DNA from: Margaritispora aquatica
Taxonomy: Eukaryota > Ascomycota > Leotiomycetes > Helotiales > Discinellaceae
DNA length: 64,000 nucleotides
Reading direction: 5' to 3'
NCBI GenBank assembly: GCA_007644065.1
Contig: VJWN01000008.1
Location: 994,411-1,058,410, forward strand
Positions 25,911-37,846 of the stretch are shown here, one piece after another. The translations under genes and the position numbers were made by a program. Numbering within the stretch: position 1 is the first letter of the stretch; the number at the start of each line of letters is the position of its first letter. The notes under the pieces are model-generated. The model was not told the origin of the DNA. It was given only the letters and a program-made list of their open reading frames with translations, and made no database searches.

Positions 25911-27617
25911 TTAAACGTACCAAGTTCGATTCTCCAGGGTTTTCACCCACCACGCGGTGATCTTGAGCCTTTCCCTAACGCTAGTCGTGGATAGCAATTT
26001 ATACTTTTCAGACTCATCCACTGGAACTAACCCAGCAAACCACCACGAAAATTGTGCCATATCTGTAGGGATCTCGCCATGTGAGAAAATCACGCTCTGG
26101 TGAAGCCACGGCGCAGACTTGTTTTGCATCTTTTTCACAAAGGCGACCTGGTATTCGAAAAGAGCAGAGGTCGACGCTGTCTCGATATCCCATATTCTAG
26201 ACGAACTAGGTTGCGAAAAAATCGGTGCTGTCTCTCGAGCCTCGATGGTTTCTTCTTCAGATAATGTAACGTCATCAACACGTTGGATTTTCCCAACGGT
26301 GTATCCATCAAGTTTCGAGACACGGAGGACTTTAAATCTTGAAACACCGACGGTCTCTATAAGACTTCGACCATCTGGCATAAGATGCATGCTGACGATA
26401 TGCAGGAGTGTACCATACTGAAGACAGTCGACCATACCAAGCTCGCCTTGTGGCTCACGCCTTGGATTTGGGAGCAGCATGCCAAATTTTCTATCTCCAG
26501 ATTCGATAGCTCTTCTGATCATTAGGCGATACCGTGGTTCGAAAATGTGAAGAAAAGTTGGTACGTTGGGAAACGAAATCGTACAAATAAAAAGAGGCAT
26601 TGTCGTTTCATCAGTCTCTTGATTGTCTTGCTTCTCACCTTCAGCTCGTATGGCCAAGTCGAGTGGGCAAAGACCTGCTACTAGGTTCGAAAGAAGAATA
26701 TTTGTTGGAGCCTGTCCAGTTCCCACTCCTGGAGGGACTGCCTGTCTCCGCCTGCAGACGGGGCACAGGTTTGAGTGATCCAAAATTTGATGTAGACATT
26801 TCCTGCAAAAAGTATGGCCGCAAGTCATTGTATATGGGTCGTAAAGTAACGTATAGCAGATTTGGCAATCCACTTCCAATCGTGTCGCTTCCTTGAGGTT
26901 TTCTAGCACTACTAGATCGAGATGATCAACGTGCTCGATGCTAGTCAGAGGTATGTACTTGACATTAGAATAGTAAGAGAGTTCGCCACGTTCAGCCAAT
27001 GTGTACATTGAAACGATCCTCCCACCTGTCAGTTCGAAGGCGCGAACCGGTTCTTTCTCTTTCGGGTTCAATGTATCTGGTATATCCCATCCCTCCAATA
27101 TCTCCAATCTCAACACCACATTTTGAAACTCGGGGGAATTCCTGCTTTTCAAGATAATATCCCTAACAGAAGACATAATCTTATTGAGCACCACGTTCAC
27201 AGAACAATCTCCAGTTGCATGATCCAACCCACAACTCGTAAATGGACATCTGAACCCTTCTTTCCTATCCTCCGTTCCAGGATAAGTGATGTGTTTCCTG
27301 ATGAAAAGGGTCGGTATACACTTCCGGCACAATGTATTGCCACATGGTAAAGTCATGGGGGTTTCCAGCAGCAAAGAGCATTGCGGACATTGTGCCCTCC
27401 TTACAATTTCCCTCCCCTCCTCCAGAGCAGCAGGTGTGTCATCGTCGAATGTTTGAGTGATTGTAGGCTCGATTGCGCCTTTGGGAAGTGGTTGTCGTGG
27501 ATGGATAGAGGCGGTAGTAATAGGAGGGGTTGAGTATGATGACATGAATGGCGGATGATCCAGCGTCGCAGACTGGTGAAAATGCTCTTCGCTCAAATAG
27601 ATCAAATCATTTGCCAC
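25911..27617 (-). CDS. Double RING-finger protein with LON substrate-binding domain (LONRF-like)
   Basis: Intronless, 568 residues. Two RING fingers are visible. The first (about residues 77-129) begins CPQCSLLLETPMTLPCG and continues LCRKC..CPFTSC. The second (about 251-288) reads CQICYTLLYDPYTMTCGHTF, then CRKCLHQIL..CPVCRR. Residues from about 335 form a Lon N-terminal (ATP-dependent protease La) domain: FPNVPTFLHIFEPRYRLMI followed by KFGMLLPN and further LON motifs. No AAA+ ATPase or protease domain follows, so this is not a protease. RING plus LON proteins (LONRF1-3 in animals) are taken to be E3 ubiquitin ligases whose LON domain selects substrates; that role here is inference. Nearest neighbours are far away on both sides. 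Confidence 0.9.
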   Translation of the reverse strand: MANDLIYLSEEHFHQSATLDHPPFMSSYSTPPITTASIHPRQPLPKGAIEPTITQTFDDDTPAALEEGREIVRRAQCPQCSLLLETPMTLPCGNTLCRKCIPTLFIRKHITYPGTEDRKEGFRCPFTSCGLDHATGDCSVNVVLNKIMSSVRDIILKSRNSPEFQNVVLRLEILEGWDIPDTLNPKEKEPVRAFELTGGRIVSMYTLAERGELSYYSNVKYIPLTSIEHVDHLDLVVLENLKEATRLEVDCQICYTLLYDPYTMTCGHTFCRKCLHQILDHSNLCPVCRRRQAVPPGVGTGQAPTNILLSNLVAGLCPLDLAIRAEGEKQDNQETDETTMPLFICTISFPNVPTFLHIFEPRYRLMIRRAIESGDRKFGMLLPNPRREPQGELGMVDCLQYGTLLHIVSMHLMPDGRSLIETVGVSRFKVLRVSKLDGYTVGKIQRVDDVTLSEEETIEARETAPIFSQPSSSRIWDIETASTSALFEYQVAFVKKMQNKSAPWLHQSVIFSHGEIPTDMAQFSWWFAGLVPVDESEKYKLLSTTSVRERLKITAWWVKTLENRTWYV

Positions 27618-30600
27618 CTCACAAGTTCCATCAAAGAAGCCAGAATGCTTTCCTTCACCCCAAAACCTGGCTCCAGGTGCGCGCGTATACTGCGGCTGGG
27701 GGGAGGGTGTAGGATCGTGTTCGTTATCGGCGATTCAGGACTGAGACGCCTTCGTATCGTCGGTGGTTGCAGATGGAAGATGCCGTGTATGTTTTCTTCA
27801 GTAAGTGTTGCAGGGCAGACCGATAATATATGCAAAGATGAAATCAAATATGCTGCTTAGGTAAGAATTGGATATTGGAAGAGGACGTCACCAAAATAGT
27901 AATTAGGTAGGTAGATTAAATCTGGGATGTAGGTAGGTATGTATGTAAAACGTAAAGTTCACGGGTCACTTCCAGGGGTGAACATGATCAAGATCATCGC
28001 AGGCGCCACCTCACAGTTCAAACAAGCGAAGAAATAATCAACCCCCTTGTAGATTATTGCCCGCATCAAGACCTGATAGCCATTACTATTATAAGCCGGC
28101 CTTTAAAGCTACTCGTTCCACTTGAAGAAATCAGCTAGGTAAACATTTACTAGCCAAACAGCCTTCCGCACTTTTATAAGTTCCCAGCCACATAAGGACG
28201 TAATCTACCAAGAGTATATCAAGTCTTCCGTTATTCCAAGACATTTTCATATCGTGAGATATCATCACTTCAAGCAATAAACTCACATCCCACAATTGAG
28301 ACTGGCCTTGTGTCGGAAGTCATACATGGCTCGATTGCATAATCGAAAAACAGCAGAGGCTATGTCGATGTTGATTGGTTTGATGACCGGCGGAAATGTG
28401 GTGAACGATCTTTGTCCGACATCGACGCCAAACTGATTTCGGACAGAGGTTGTCTTTATAAGGTAATGTGTTTACCTTAGTTGTAGATGGGCATTATCAC
28501 TCGTTGGCTTTGTTATTTCCACTGATGTGAATGGTGATTCTGTTACCGAAATACCTTCTTAACTCATCTAAGTATGATCTACAGAAATATGATGTTAATG
28601 GCAAGTCCAAGAACCTAGTCCCACAAAGCATAGTACCTGCTCTGGACACTTAAGGCACATGGAAATTGTTTGATTGACCGGGGTATCTGGATTTTGATGT
28701 GTACTCATAACCAAGTCCGAGTAAGAATCTAAATTTACCTACCTACCTCTTTTCAGATAATCACACGAGGCCCCTCCTGCTCGTAGTCTCACATACCTTA
28801 AGTAAGTATGGCCAGCCAATGCTCGCTTTCGCCAAAATATCAATGACGCCTACTACCTACCAATCTAACCAACCATTGTCTGTCCCCCGCCTACTCTCTG
28901 TCTCAAAGGCTTCAGACTGAACAACCATTCCAACCAGAAAGCCTGCATGCCCAAAGCTCTATATAATAGTGACGTTCGATTCTCTGATGCCCTAGTATCA
29001 TAGAAAGCATCGGTTCTCCCCCCGACTCCGGATTACGCCCTACTATGTCTAGCTGCCGCTCTCATAGCTAGGTCGCAGTCCAATCATATATGTAGACTAC
29101 CTAAGCTATGATTTAAGCAGTGTTGGTAGGTGGTTCGCTCGGCTCCCGTGGTCCATGCAGGTGTCTAACTTGATGCCTTATCACTAAGTTACTAAGCGTG
29201 AGTCTCAATGCTTGGTTGGAGGCTCTTTGAAACAGAGTGGAGATATGGAAGAGAATATCTTGCTTCTGCCCTTTAGATTATAGGGTTTCAATATTCTATG
29301 TTCAACATGTGAACAATCAAAGATTGTTCACTGTTATTTCGTTATTTGATGTGAAAGCCTGTGAAAGTCATATGTATTGTCAAGGTTTAACAATCTAAAT
29401 TATCTCCATTCACTTTACCTTGTTCTTCAAGTTTCTCCAGCAAGTCACAATAACCATCTCTCGCACCTCAATTAATGTCCAGAGTCGAGGACCAATCAAA
29501 TGTTTTGCGAAGTATTTGTCGAGTGATTTGAAAAGATAGCTTCACCTACGATAGACCTGTAGTAAAGTCGAGTCCTGCTTCTCTCGTTTGGCATGATCTT
29601 TAGATAGAATTCATACATCCATGTCATGGTCGGGCAGAACATACTTAGGGAGGTTAAGGAAGTACTCTTTGGATGTACACGAGCTCAATCACACCCATAA
29701 CACCACCTCAACGCATCGTCGTCCACATCCTTCTAAGATGTACATACATCCCGCATATTAAGAGAGATTAGAGGCAGTTAGACACGCAAGCTGCTGGCAG
29801 CTATTTCTTAGCCAAAAAAGATCCATACACTTGACCCACCAGGATATTCCGAAAATCTCGAAAATCTCGAAAATCTAAAGTGAGTATGCTATTTGAGCAA
29901 ACAGATCAATAACCACAGATTATAACTTATACAAACACACCTATCAACTACTTAGACTGCTAGGCGGAGACCTTATTTGTCTTTTATGAAAAGCAATAGT
30001 ATTGTTTATAAGTTTGTTTTATTTCAATGCGAATAGTTGATTAGGCGCATGAAAATGTTCTATCTAGAATTACAATAACAAATGGGATATTAACAACCTA
30101 AAGACACTTTCCAGTAACTGATCTATCAAATATCAATGATAAGAGTATGAAGATCTATAATAGTCAACAGTTCTTGAAATTATTGAAGTGCTTTGGTCTC
30201 TATGATATGCATGAATATTTGTTCACCACTTCCTAAGCATTGTAGCTTGAGGCGAATGAAGACAAAAGGTCTTTTCTAATCTCGTATATCTTATCAATCT
30301 TAGGTCTTGACGTTCATCACAAGACCAGAATACGAAGCTTGAGCAAGTAATTATCCAGGTCCAAACTAGAGGATTGATGTGGATAGGATCAATCAAGCAC
30401 TGTATCAATAGCCAAATGTTATCAGCCTATCATGCAATGTACCACTAGAAAGTTTATTCTCCAGTACTACCTCGCCTCGAATACTAGTATGTGATATCAA
30501 ATTTTCTGTTTATAGACTGCTTTCTAAAAGCATTTAGTAAGCCTTAAATAAAATGTCTAACTTTTAATATATAGAAGCAATTGATCTATAAGCACCTGTA

Positions 30601-32088
30601 CAAATTATAACCTGATACGCCATAGCTTGATACTTTATTACAATAGAGAGCATCCAAAAAGAGGGTGGTTCGGGACATAGCAACCGCGAGATCAATGTCA
30701 CCGGCATACCAGCCGCTTCAAACGTGGATACTTTCAACATATCCAAGAATCAGAATCCTATTGAATGCCCCATGAAACCCGTCAAGTATCTAGCAATATA
30801 GCATTGACAAGATATTGTATACCATGCCTCAAAACTTGAACTTGGTAGACTTAGGACTTGCTATCCAACTCAATTTCCAAACAAGACGTGCTTGCAGGTG
30901 AGCTAATTTGCTGTATGGAGACCGGAATGGTAAAGAGCCCCACAACCAAGCACTGTTATTAAATCCAAGCCAAGTTGTTACGGAGCGATGATAGCTTTAG
31001 TTTTCCCAGTCTTATATGAGCCTCAATTGTCAGAGGTTCAGGACAACATAAATAAACACTTATGAATAGAAATATTAGGTAGGCCACCCGAGGTCAGTTG
31101 ATACTTGACGATTGAGAGCTTTGCTTTGCTTTGCTTTGCTGCTCAGGTCTTCATTCGAGTCAAGGTAAGAAAGATCTCGATACTCATCTAGACGAGAAAA
31201 GAGCACTTGCTCTTGGACAATAATAAAACTATATCAAAGCGTTCTCGCCACCATCTCGAGACTGTGAAGATAACCGTATGTTTTTTTTTTTTTGAATTAC
31301 TAAGTACTATTTGTATATATTTTGTAGCTATTAGCAAAAGAACCGCAGTAAGAAATTTAATTAGGATACGAGTTTTCAGAATAAGCAAAGCCATATTACA
31401 CATCTGCGTAAACTATGAATTAACTGCTAATACGATATTCCAAGCGAGTACTGAATTGTTAATCTCAAGAGCAACCTGCTATATGTTATATAAATGGTGC
31501 TTTCAACGACATGAACAACATGGAACAAGCTCGTGGAGACTCGATACATGTTTGGACATGACTATAAATGGGAAGAATGGATCTTCGTTCCTTAGCTGAA
31601 ATTGTTTTGTATCATAGTAGTTGGGAACTGAGTGAAAGGTAACCATTTGGGATTTTGTTGGAAGTTAACCTGGAACCATACCAGCTCCCAGGAGCATCAG
31701 ATTATTTTATAACAAATGAACCCTGACCTGTCATCAATCAAATTGAGTTCCACAGTTCCACTCAGGCAGGGTCTGGATGACGCTGTAGATTGGTGGCCTA
31801 TCCACTGTGCTCCACTAAAAAGAATCTGGGCACAGGACACAACGAGGTCCTAACTAAGATCCAACTCTCGTGCTTTGTCCTGCCAGCTCCTAATTCTCCA
31901 AGCTGCCAATTCAACGACTTTGACGACAGCAAGTAAGATAGAATCGACTATGCAGATATACGCAGTCGTCCATTCTTAGTAGATTGAGCTTCGCGGCAGC
32001 TTCCCGCAGAACCGAGCCCATTGTTCGTGTTCAGGAACAGGGAAGGTGCATCACATACCTCCAGGCCCGATTCAGTCGACACACGACC
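27618..32088. other. 4.5-kb AT-rich gene-poor region
   Basis: No coding sequence was recognised. It contains several TACCTACC/GGTAGGTA motifs (27906-27940, 28735, 28851), a triplicated 9-mer at 29850-29876, four GCTTT units near 31118-31140 and a T-run near 31280. It could be degraded repeat DNA, but no transposase or reverse-transcriptase fragment was identified. The right end holds the CAP10-like gene promoter. Confidence 0.4.
29850..29876. repeat. Three tandem copies of CGAAAATCT
   Basis: Three perfect 9-bp units in otherwise non-coding AT-rich sequence. Too short to be a CRISPR or minisatellite. Confidence 0.85.
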
Positions 32089-34121
32089 ATGGCAACCAAC
32101 CAGTCGCAGAGGCGCAGAACCCTCAGCAATGTGCAGCAATCGCAACAATATTTACCAGTTCGAATGAACACCGATCGACTCTTCAGAGATCATGAAGAGG
32201 CCAGAAATCCAACACTTAATACACTTTTCCTGAGAACAAGGAGAAGAATGCGATCCCGCCAATTCCTCGTTTTGGTTGGGTTGGTCGCATTTGCTGGCTT
32301 CACAGTGTTATATCTGCGTACGACCCCTTTACCGACAGGTAAATCAGCGATTCCACTACCTCACGCGTCGTCGCAGAAGCCAGCAGACCCTACTTCAACA
32401 GATGAAGCGAAGAAGCCCCTACCACCAAGTATAGAATCAGGTTCACATCCAGTATGGCAGCTAATTAAGGACGCGGAGAAGAGCTTTGAGACCACTGTGG
32501 AGGGCCAGTCCAAGACATTGGAAGCAGCAGTGAAGGAATACAAGCGCAGATATGGAATACCTCCTCCGCCAAATTTTGATAAGTGGTATGAGTTTGCAAA
32601 AGCCAAAGGTGTTCAGATGATTGATGAGTACGACACGATACACCATTCATTACTACCATTCTGGGGGCTAAAGCCAGCGACGATCAGAGGGCGTGCCCGA
32701 GAAGCTTTGGGCTATGATGCAAATAATCTTATTGGAGCTTTGATAAGGAATGGAGAGGTTCGAAAGATTGGGGGCGGGCGAGACTGGCAGATGGATGCGA
32801 CAGTTGGCATGATGAAAGACTTTATCAAATACCTACCAGATATGGACCTTTGTTTCAATATCCACGATGAACCTCGAGTAGTGGTACCACACGATGATCT
32901 TGCGAGATTGGTCTCCACGGCAAAGGATGTCAAGATGCCAGCAGCCAATGCTGTTTCAAAGCCCAGAAATTCTTGGTCAGCTAAGTCTGCTGATATGAGC
33001 GATGGCATGCGCTTCGAGGATGTCAAGACCACAAGATTTAATGTCTACGCGCATCAGTCGGTTTGGATACCTTCAAGAATGTCATGCCCCCCAGACAGTC
33101 CATCGAGAATCCTTGAGGACGGGCCCAAGCCCGATAACTACGATAGCTACGCCGTAGGCGAGCTAGGATTTGTATACAACCAGACAGCGTTCTCCGATAT
33201 ATGTCAATCACCCTCTTTTGGCCAAACTTATGGATTTTTCGAACGACCAAATGCCTACAATCTCGTTCATGATCTGTTCCCTGTTTTCTCTCAGTCCAAG
33301 ATATCATCGTATAATGATATCATATATCCTTCTCCTTGGTACTGGTATGGCAAGGTCCCGTACAACGAAACCCAGGATATGCTCTGGACCGAGAAGGCGG
33401 ACAAAATATACTGGCGGGGATCGACAACAGGAGGATTCAGTAGAGACGGAGGGTGGAGACGCCAGCATCGACAGCATTTGGTTCAGAAGATTAACGCAGG
33501 CGACCAAGCCAAGATTCTAATAAATCGAGGTGACTCCGAGAGCAAGGAGGACTGGCAAGTTAAGGAAGTCCCTAGGAGTGATTACAAGGAGCTGTTCGAC
33601 ATTTTCTTCTCATACATCGGACAGTGCGATCCTACGGACTGTAGTGCGCAAAAAGAGTTCTTCGACGTCAAAGAGACAGCCAAGCAACATGATGCATGGA
33701 AGTATAAGTATCTTCTCGACATTGACGGGAACGCATTCAGTGGAAGATTTTACGCTTTCTTGAAGAGTAGGAGTTTGGTGTACAAACTTGCAATTTTCAG
33801 AGAATGGCATGAGGAGTGGTTGAAGCCTTGGGTACATTTCATTCCGATGAGTATGAGGGGTGATGAGTGGGTTGAGTCTGTTAGGTGGTTCGCAGGAGAG
33901 GCCACAGGGAAGAAGGAAGCAGAAAGGTTGGCAATCCAGGGTCGGGACTGGGCGGCGAAGGTGTTGAGGAATGAAGACTTAGAGGTGTGGTTTTTTAGAT
34001 TACTACTGGAGTATGTTTGCCTCCTTTCTGTGATGGTCTAACAAGGGATGAGAATTGACATTTTTACAGATACGGACGACTGGTCGATGACGACAGGGAG
34101 ATAATAGGATATTCAGGTTGA
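32089..34121 (+). CDS. CAP10-like (capsule-associated) glycosyltransferase, type II membrane protein
   Basis: Exons are 32089..34010 and 34070..34121; the 59-nt intron gives the C-terminus LLLEYGRLVDDDREIIGYSG. The protein has 657 residues. A short cytoplasmic tail is followed by one membrane anchor (about residues 58-77, FLVLVGLVAFAGFTVLYL), then a proline-rich stem and a luminal domain. The domain has the CAP10/KDELC (GT90-like) features: DLCFNIHDEPRVV, KIYWRGSTTGGFS followed by RRQHRQHLV, and YKYLLDIDGNAFSGRFYAFL with KSRSLVYK. CAP10 proteins in Cryptococcus are needed for capsule and are beta-xylosyl/glucosyl-transferase related; here it is likely a Golgi enzyme acting on wall or secreted glycans. 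Donor and acceptor are not known. The ATG at 32089 is chosen as the first in-frame ATG; the frame is open upstream. Confidence 0.9.
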
Positions 34122-34666
34122 GGTCGAGAAAGAAAGTTCAAGCATTTGAAAGAAGACGAAAATGGATGGGATATCACGTATAATACGAGCGGACGACAAT
34201 ACAGGACTGTTTGCACAAGGCACCCATGACGACTTTTGGGGGCTTTTGCTTCAAATAGGGTGGGCATATGAAGGACATAGACAAAGACGGCGATCTGGTC
34301 TATCCTTATAATCAACAGTGGAGGGTGCTTCGAAGCAGAGTGCTGAAGCAGTAAGGGCGAAATAAGAAGGCGACGACTTGGAGGTATATGTTGCTTCTGA
34401 ATGTTGACGAATGTATAACTAGATATACCCATATACATTGTTTGTTTCTATAAGACTCTGTCTGTAACTGGCACCAGATTTCGACCAAACTGCTTTCTTC
34501 ATATCACTTGCATTGTGCCAGCTAAAAGTTTGGCGGGGTTTGGCGGGGAAAAACGACCTTGCCGTTTTAGGGTGGAGGGGTCTTTTTAATTTTTTTCAAA
34601 GTCGCGTCCCCGAAGTTCAAAACCCCGCTCCCTTTCTTTTGAATACCCAACATTAAATCACGCATC
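34122..34666. other. Intergenic region upstream of GARS-AIRS gene
   Basis: 545 bp holding the CAP10-like 3' end and the purine-gene promoter, including a tandem TTTGGCGGGG at 34529-34548. Nothing coding. Confidence 0.5.
34529..34548 (+). promoter_or_regulatory. Tandem TTTGGCGGGG repeat in purine-gene promoter
   Basis: Two adjacent perfect 10-bp copies, the second followed by AAAAA, end about 118 nt before the GARS-AIRS ATG. The core resembles the E2F/MBF class TTTSSCGC, but the binding factor is unknown. Confidence 0.4.
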
Positions 34667-37364
34667 ATGGCAGACAGATATCCTGTGCGAGTTCTGCTAA
34701 TTGGCAATGTACGAGCTCAGTGGGACTCCAGCGAGAATCCTTAAACATGCTAATGAATACAGGGCGGCCGTGAGCATGCCTTGGCTCACCAATTGAGCAA
34801 GTCTGATAGAGTGGAGAGTATCATCGCTGTGCCAGGCAATGGAGGAACCGCTGGTTGTGCAAAGACTAGCAATGACATTTCAGTAGAGGTGAGCTATCTT
34901 GTATTTGGCTCGCAAAGTCACTCTGTTTAGTTTGGAGCGAGTATGCTAACAAACTCTGTTTCATCCTAGGCCAATGATTACCCGGGTCTGGTCGAGCTTG
35001 CAAAGAAGAACAATATCAATCTAGTAGTTCCAGGTCCAGAGGCACCTTTAGTCGATGGTATTGAGTCTTACTTCAGAGATGCTGGCATCCCATGTTATGG
35101 CCCATCAAAGCTTGCTGCTCGTATGGAGGGAAGCAAGACATTCTCAAAGGATTTCATGAAGAGACACAATATTGCTACGGCAGCATACGAGAATTTCTCC
35201 AACTACGAAGATGCCAAGAGATACCTCGATAGCATTGACCACAATGTGGTGCTTAAAGCAAGCGGATTGGCAGCTGGAAAAGGTGTCATTATCCCTACAA
35301 CCAAGGAGGAAGCACAGGCTGCATTGAAAGAGATTATGCTAGACAAGGAATTTGGCTCTGCTGGAGACGAAGTGGTTATTGAAGAGTTCCTCGAAGGTGA
35401 TGAGCTCAGTATCTTGAGTTTCTGCGATGGAGAACGGTTTCGATCACTTCCACCAGCCCAAGATCACAAACGTATATTTGATGGAGATCAAGGACCAAAT
35501 ACCGGTGGCATGGGCTGCTACGCACCTACTACCATCGCTTCAAAGGAACTCATCGACTTTGTTGAGAAGACAATCCTGCAGCCTACCCTAGATGGTATGA
35601 GACATGAGCGCATGAAGATGGTCGGAACACTGTTCACGGGCTTAATGATAACTAAGGATGGTCCAAAGGTTTTGGAATATAATGTGAGATTTGGAGACCC
35701 AGAAACTCAGACACTGCTGCCTCTGATGAGCAGTGACTCGGATCTTGCAGATATTATGATTGCTTGCACCGAAGGACTGTTGGATACTGTTAAAGTCGAG
35801 GTTGACGCCAAGTCTAGTGCAACTGTGGTAGTTGCAGCTGGTGGATATCCTGGAACATATGCAAAGGGGACCTCCATGACTGTTACTTCTCCTCCTTCAG
35901 AAACCAACATTTTCCATGCTGGTACAACTATCAAGAAGGGGCAGCTTCAAACATCAGGTGGACGTGTTATTGCTTCGCAGGCAGTTGCGGCAACATTAGA
36001 AGAGGCTGTAAAGAAGGCGTACACTGGTTTGTGGCATATATTGAGCTTTAAATTTCTAAGAACTAACAAATTCAGGTTTGGAGTGCATCAAATTCGACCA
36101 GATGTTCTACAGAAAGGATATCGCACATAGAGCATTCAAGACACCTGCTAAGCGAGAAGCCCTCACATATTCTTCAGCAGGAGTCAGCATTCAGGGTGGA
36201 AACGACTTTGTGGAGCGAATCAAGAAGGTATATGATGGAGTTTTAGCTTCTTTGTCCTGAGCTAACCTATGTGGTTGGCAGGCTGTGGCATCTACTGCAA
36301 GACCTGGTGCTGATGCTGAAATTGGAGGATTTGGTGGTGAGGTTGATCTAACCAAAGCAGGTTATGAAGGATCTCCAATCTTGGTGAGTTTCAATAGTGT
36401 ATCCTCACGGAGGTGCCTGTCTTAACATGTGTAGGTTGGTGCAATCGATGGTGTTGGTACCAAGCTCATGATCGCTCAAATCATGGCAAAACATGACACA
36501 GTCGGAATCGACCTTGTAGCCATGAACGTCAATGATCTTGTCGTTCAAGGTGCAGAGCCTCTCATGTTTCTCGATTATTATGGATGCAGTTCATTGAATC
36601 CCGAACTCGCTGCCGCCTTCGTGGAAGGTGTTTCAGCTGGCTGCAAAGCGTCGAACTGTGCGCTCGTCGGCGGAGAGACAGCAGAGATGCCAGGCATGTA
36701 CCAGAAGGAAGATTATGATGCTGCCGGTGCTGCTATTGGTGTAATGCTGAAGGAGCACAGGCTGCCACGCACAGATTTGATGGAAGTCGGGGATGTACTC
36801 CTTGGTCTAGCCTCGAACGGCGTGCACTCAAACGGATTTTCTTTGGTGCGAAAGATTGTCGCTAGAGAAGGACTTTCATACCACGATCCAGCTCCATGGG
36901 ACAAGTCTACATCCACTGGACTAAACTTATTAACCCCTACAAGAATTTATGTACGCCCTTTGCTAAAGGTTGTGAACAAGAAGCTCATCAAGGGTCTGGC
37001 ACACATCACTGGTGGTGGATTGTCGGAGAATGTTCCACGAATGCTGCCATCTCATCTGTCTGCAGAGTAAGAGCCTCTCCTTTCAAAAGTACAATTGTAT
37101 TCTAACCTGATTAGGATTAATGTGGCGTCATGGGAGCTTCCTGCCGTCTTCAAGTGGTTGAAGAAAGCTGGCAATGTATCTGGCACAGAAATGGCCCGAA
37201 CATTCAACACTGGCGTGGGAATGGTAGCGGTAGTAAGGAAAGAAGATGCTGAGCAAGTGATCTCAGAGCTAGCATCTCTTGGCGAAGAAGTTTATGTGAT
37301 TGGTCAATTAGTTCCACGGAGTGGAGAGGGTTGCATTCTGAAAGGCCTTGAGAGCTGGGAGTAA
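34667..37364 (+). CDS. ADE5,7: Bifunctional phosphoribosylamine-glycine ligase / AIR synthetase (GARS-AIRS)
   Basis: Seven exons: 34667..34708, 34763..34888, 34970..36026, 36076..36227, 36282..36383, 36435..37066 and 37115..37364. All junctions are in frame; 786 residues, the usual fungal length. The N-half is the ATP-grasp glycinamide ribonucleotide synthetase: [42 protein letters not shown], and [11 protein letters not shown]. The C-half is phosphoribosylformylglycinamidine cyclo-ligase: SYSSAG-type start ([20 protein letters not shown]), [23 protein letters not shown] and [15 protein letters not shown]. It catalyses steps 2 and 5 of de novo purine synthesis. No GART (step 3) domain follows, as expected in fungi where Ade8 is separate. 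Cytosolic enzyme. The first two exons are short but match the conserved N-terminus exactly. Confidence 0.96.
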
Positions 37365-37846
37365 GGAATAAGGAATTTTTGCGTGAGATTTGAACGTGTT
37401 TGCTGTACATGTATGGCGTTAATGAGATACCAAAATTAAAGACAGGAATTATAAGGCATTTAGAAACAAGATAAAGAGAACTGTCTACGAAGTGTATGAT
37501 TATTCCAAAAACATAAATTCCTTCGCTTCCACTGTATACCTGTAGGTACCTAGGTGTAATATAATCAAGACTTACCCCACCATGGCTGTTTATGCCCCAC
37601 CCACTCAAGTTCTGGCCCTGGCAAATTTTCTGCCCGGTCATCGGCACCCTCTGGAGGAGAAACATCCTCGAATCACGAGGTCGCAGCTTAAAAGTGAGAG
37701 AGTGAATCGATAGTGTGATTCATATAAGGATTCAATCATTTTCACTTTGAAATTGATTGTTCCCTAAGTTCATATTTTCCCTATTTAAATCTCTTTCCCT
37801 TCAATTGCTGAAACAAAAACCTGCAAAGCAAAAGCGGAACAACAAG
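37365..37846. other. Intergenic region between ADE5,7 and THR1
   Basis: 482 bp. It contains a TAGGTACCTAGGTG motif near 37543 and a CT/A-rich leader before THR1. No gene was recognised. Confidence 0.5.

Noticed and set aside
29850..29876. CRISPR-like short repeat
   Set aside because: Three contiguous 9-mers without spacers in a fungal nuclear context; simple tandem repeat.
31207..31599. 130-codon open frame in AT-rich region
   Set aside because: Begins without ATG, low complexity, no family resemblance.
27618..32088. Degraded transposon
   Set aside because: AT-rich and gene-free, but no terminal repeats, target-site duplication or transposase/reverse-transcriptase motif could be seen by eye; a repeat-library search would decide.
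37204..37665. 153-codon frame on - across the 3' end of ADE5,7
   Set aside because: Antisense shadow of the purine gene plus its 3' UTR; no family match.
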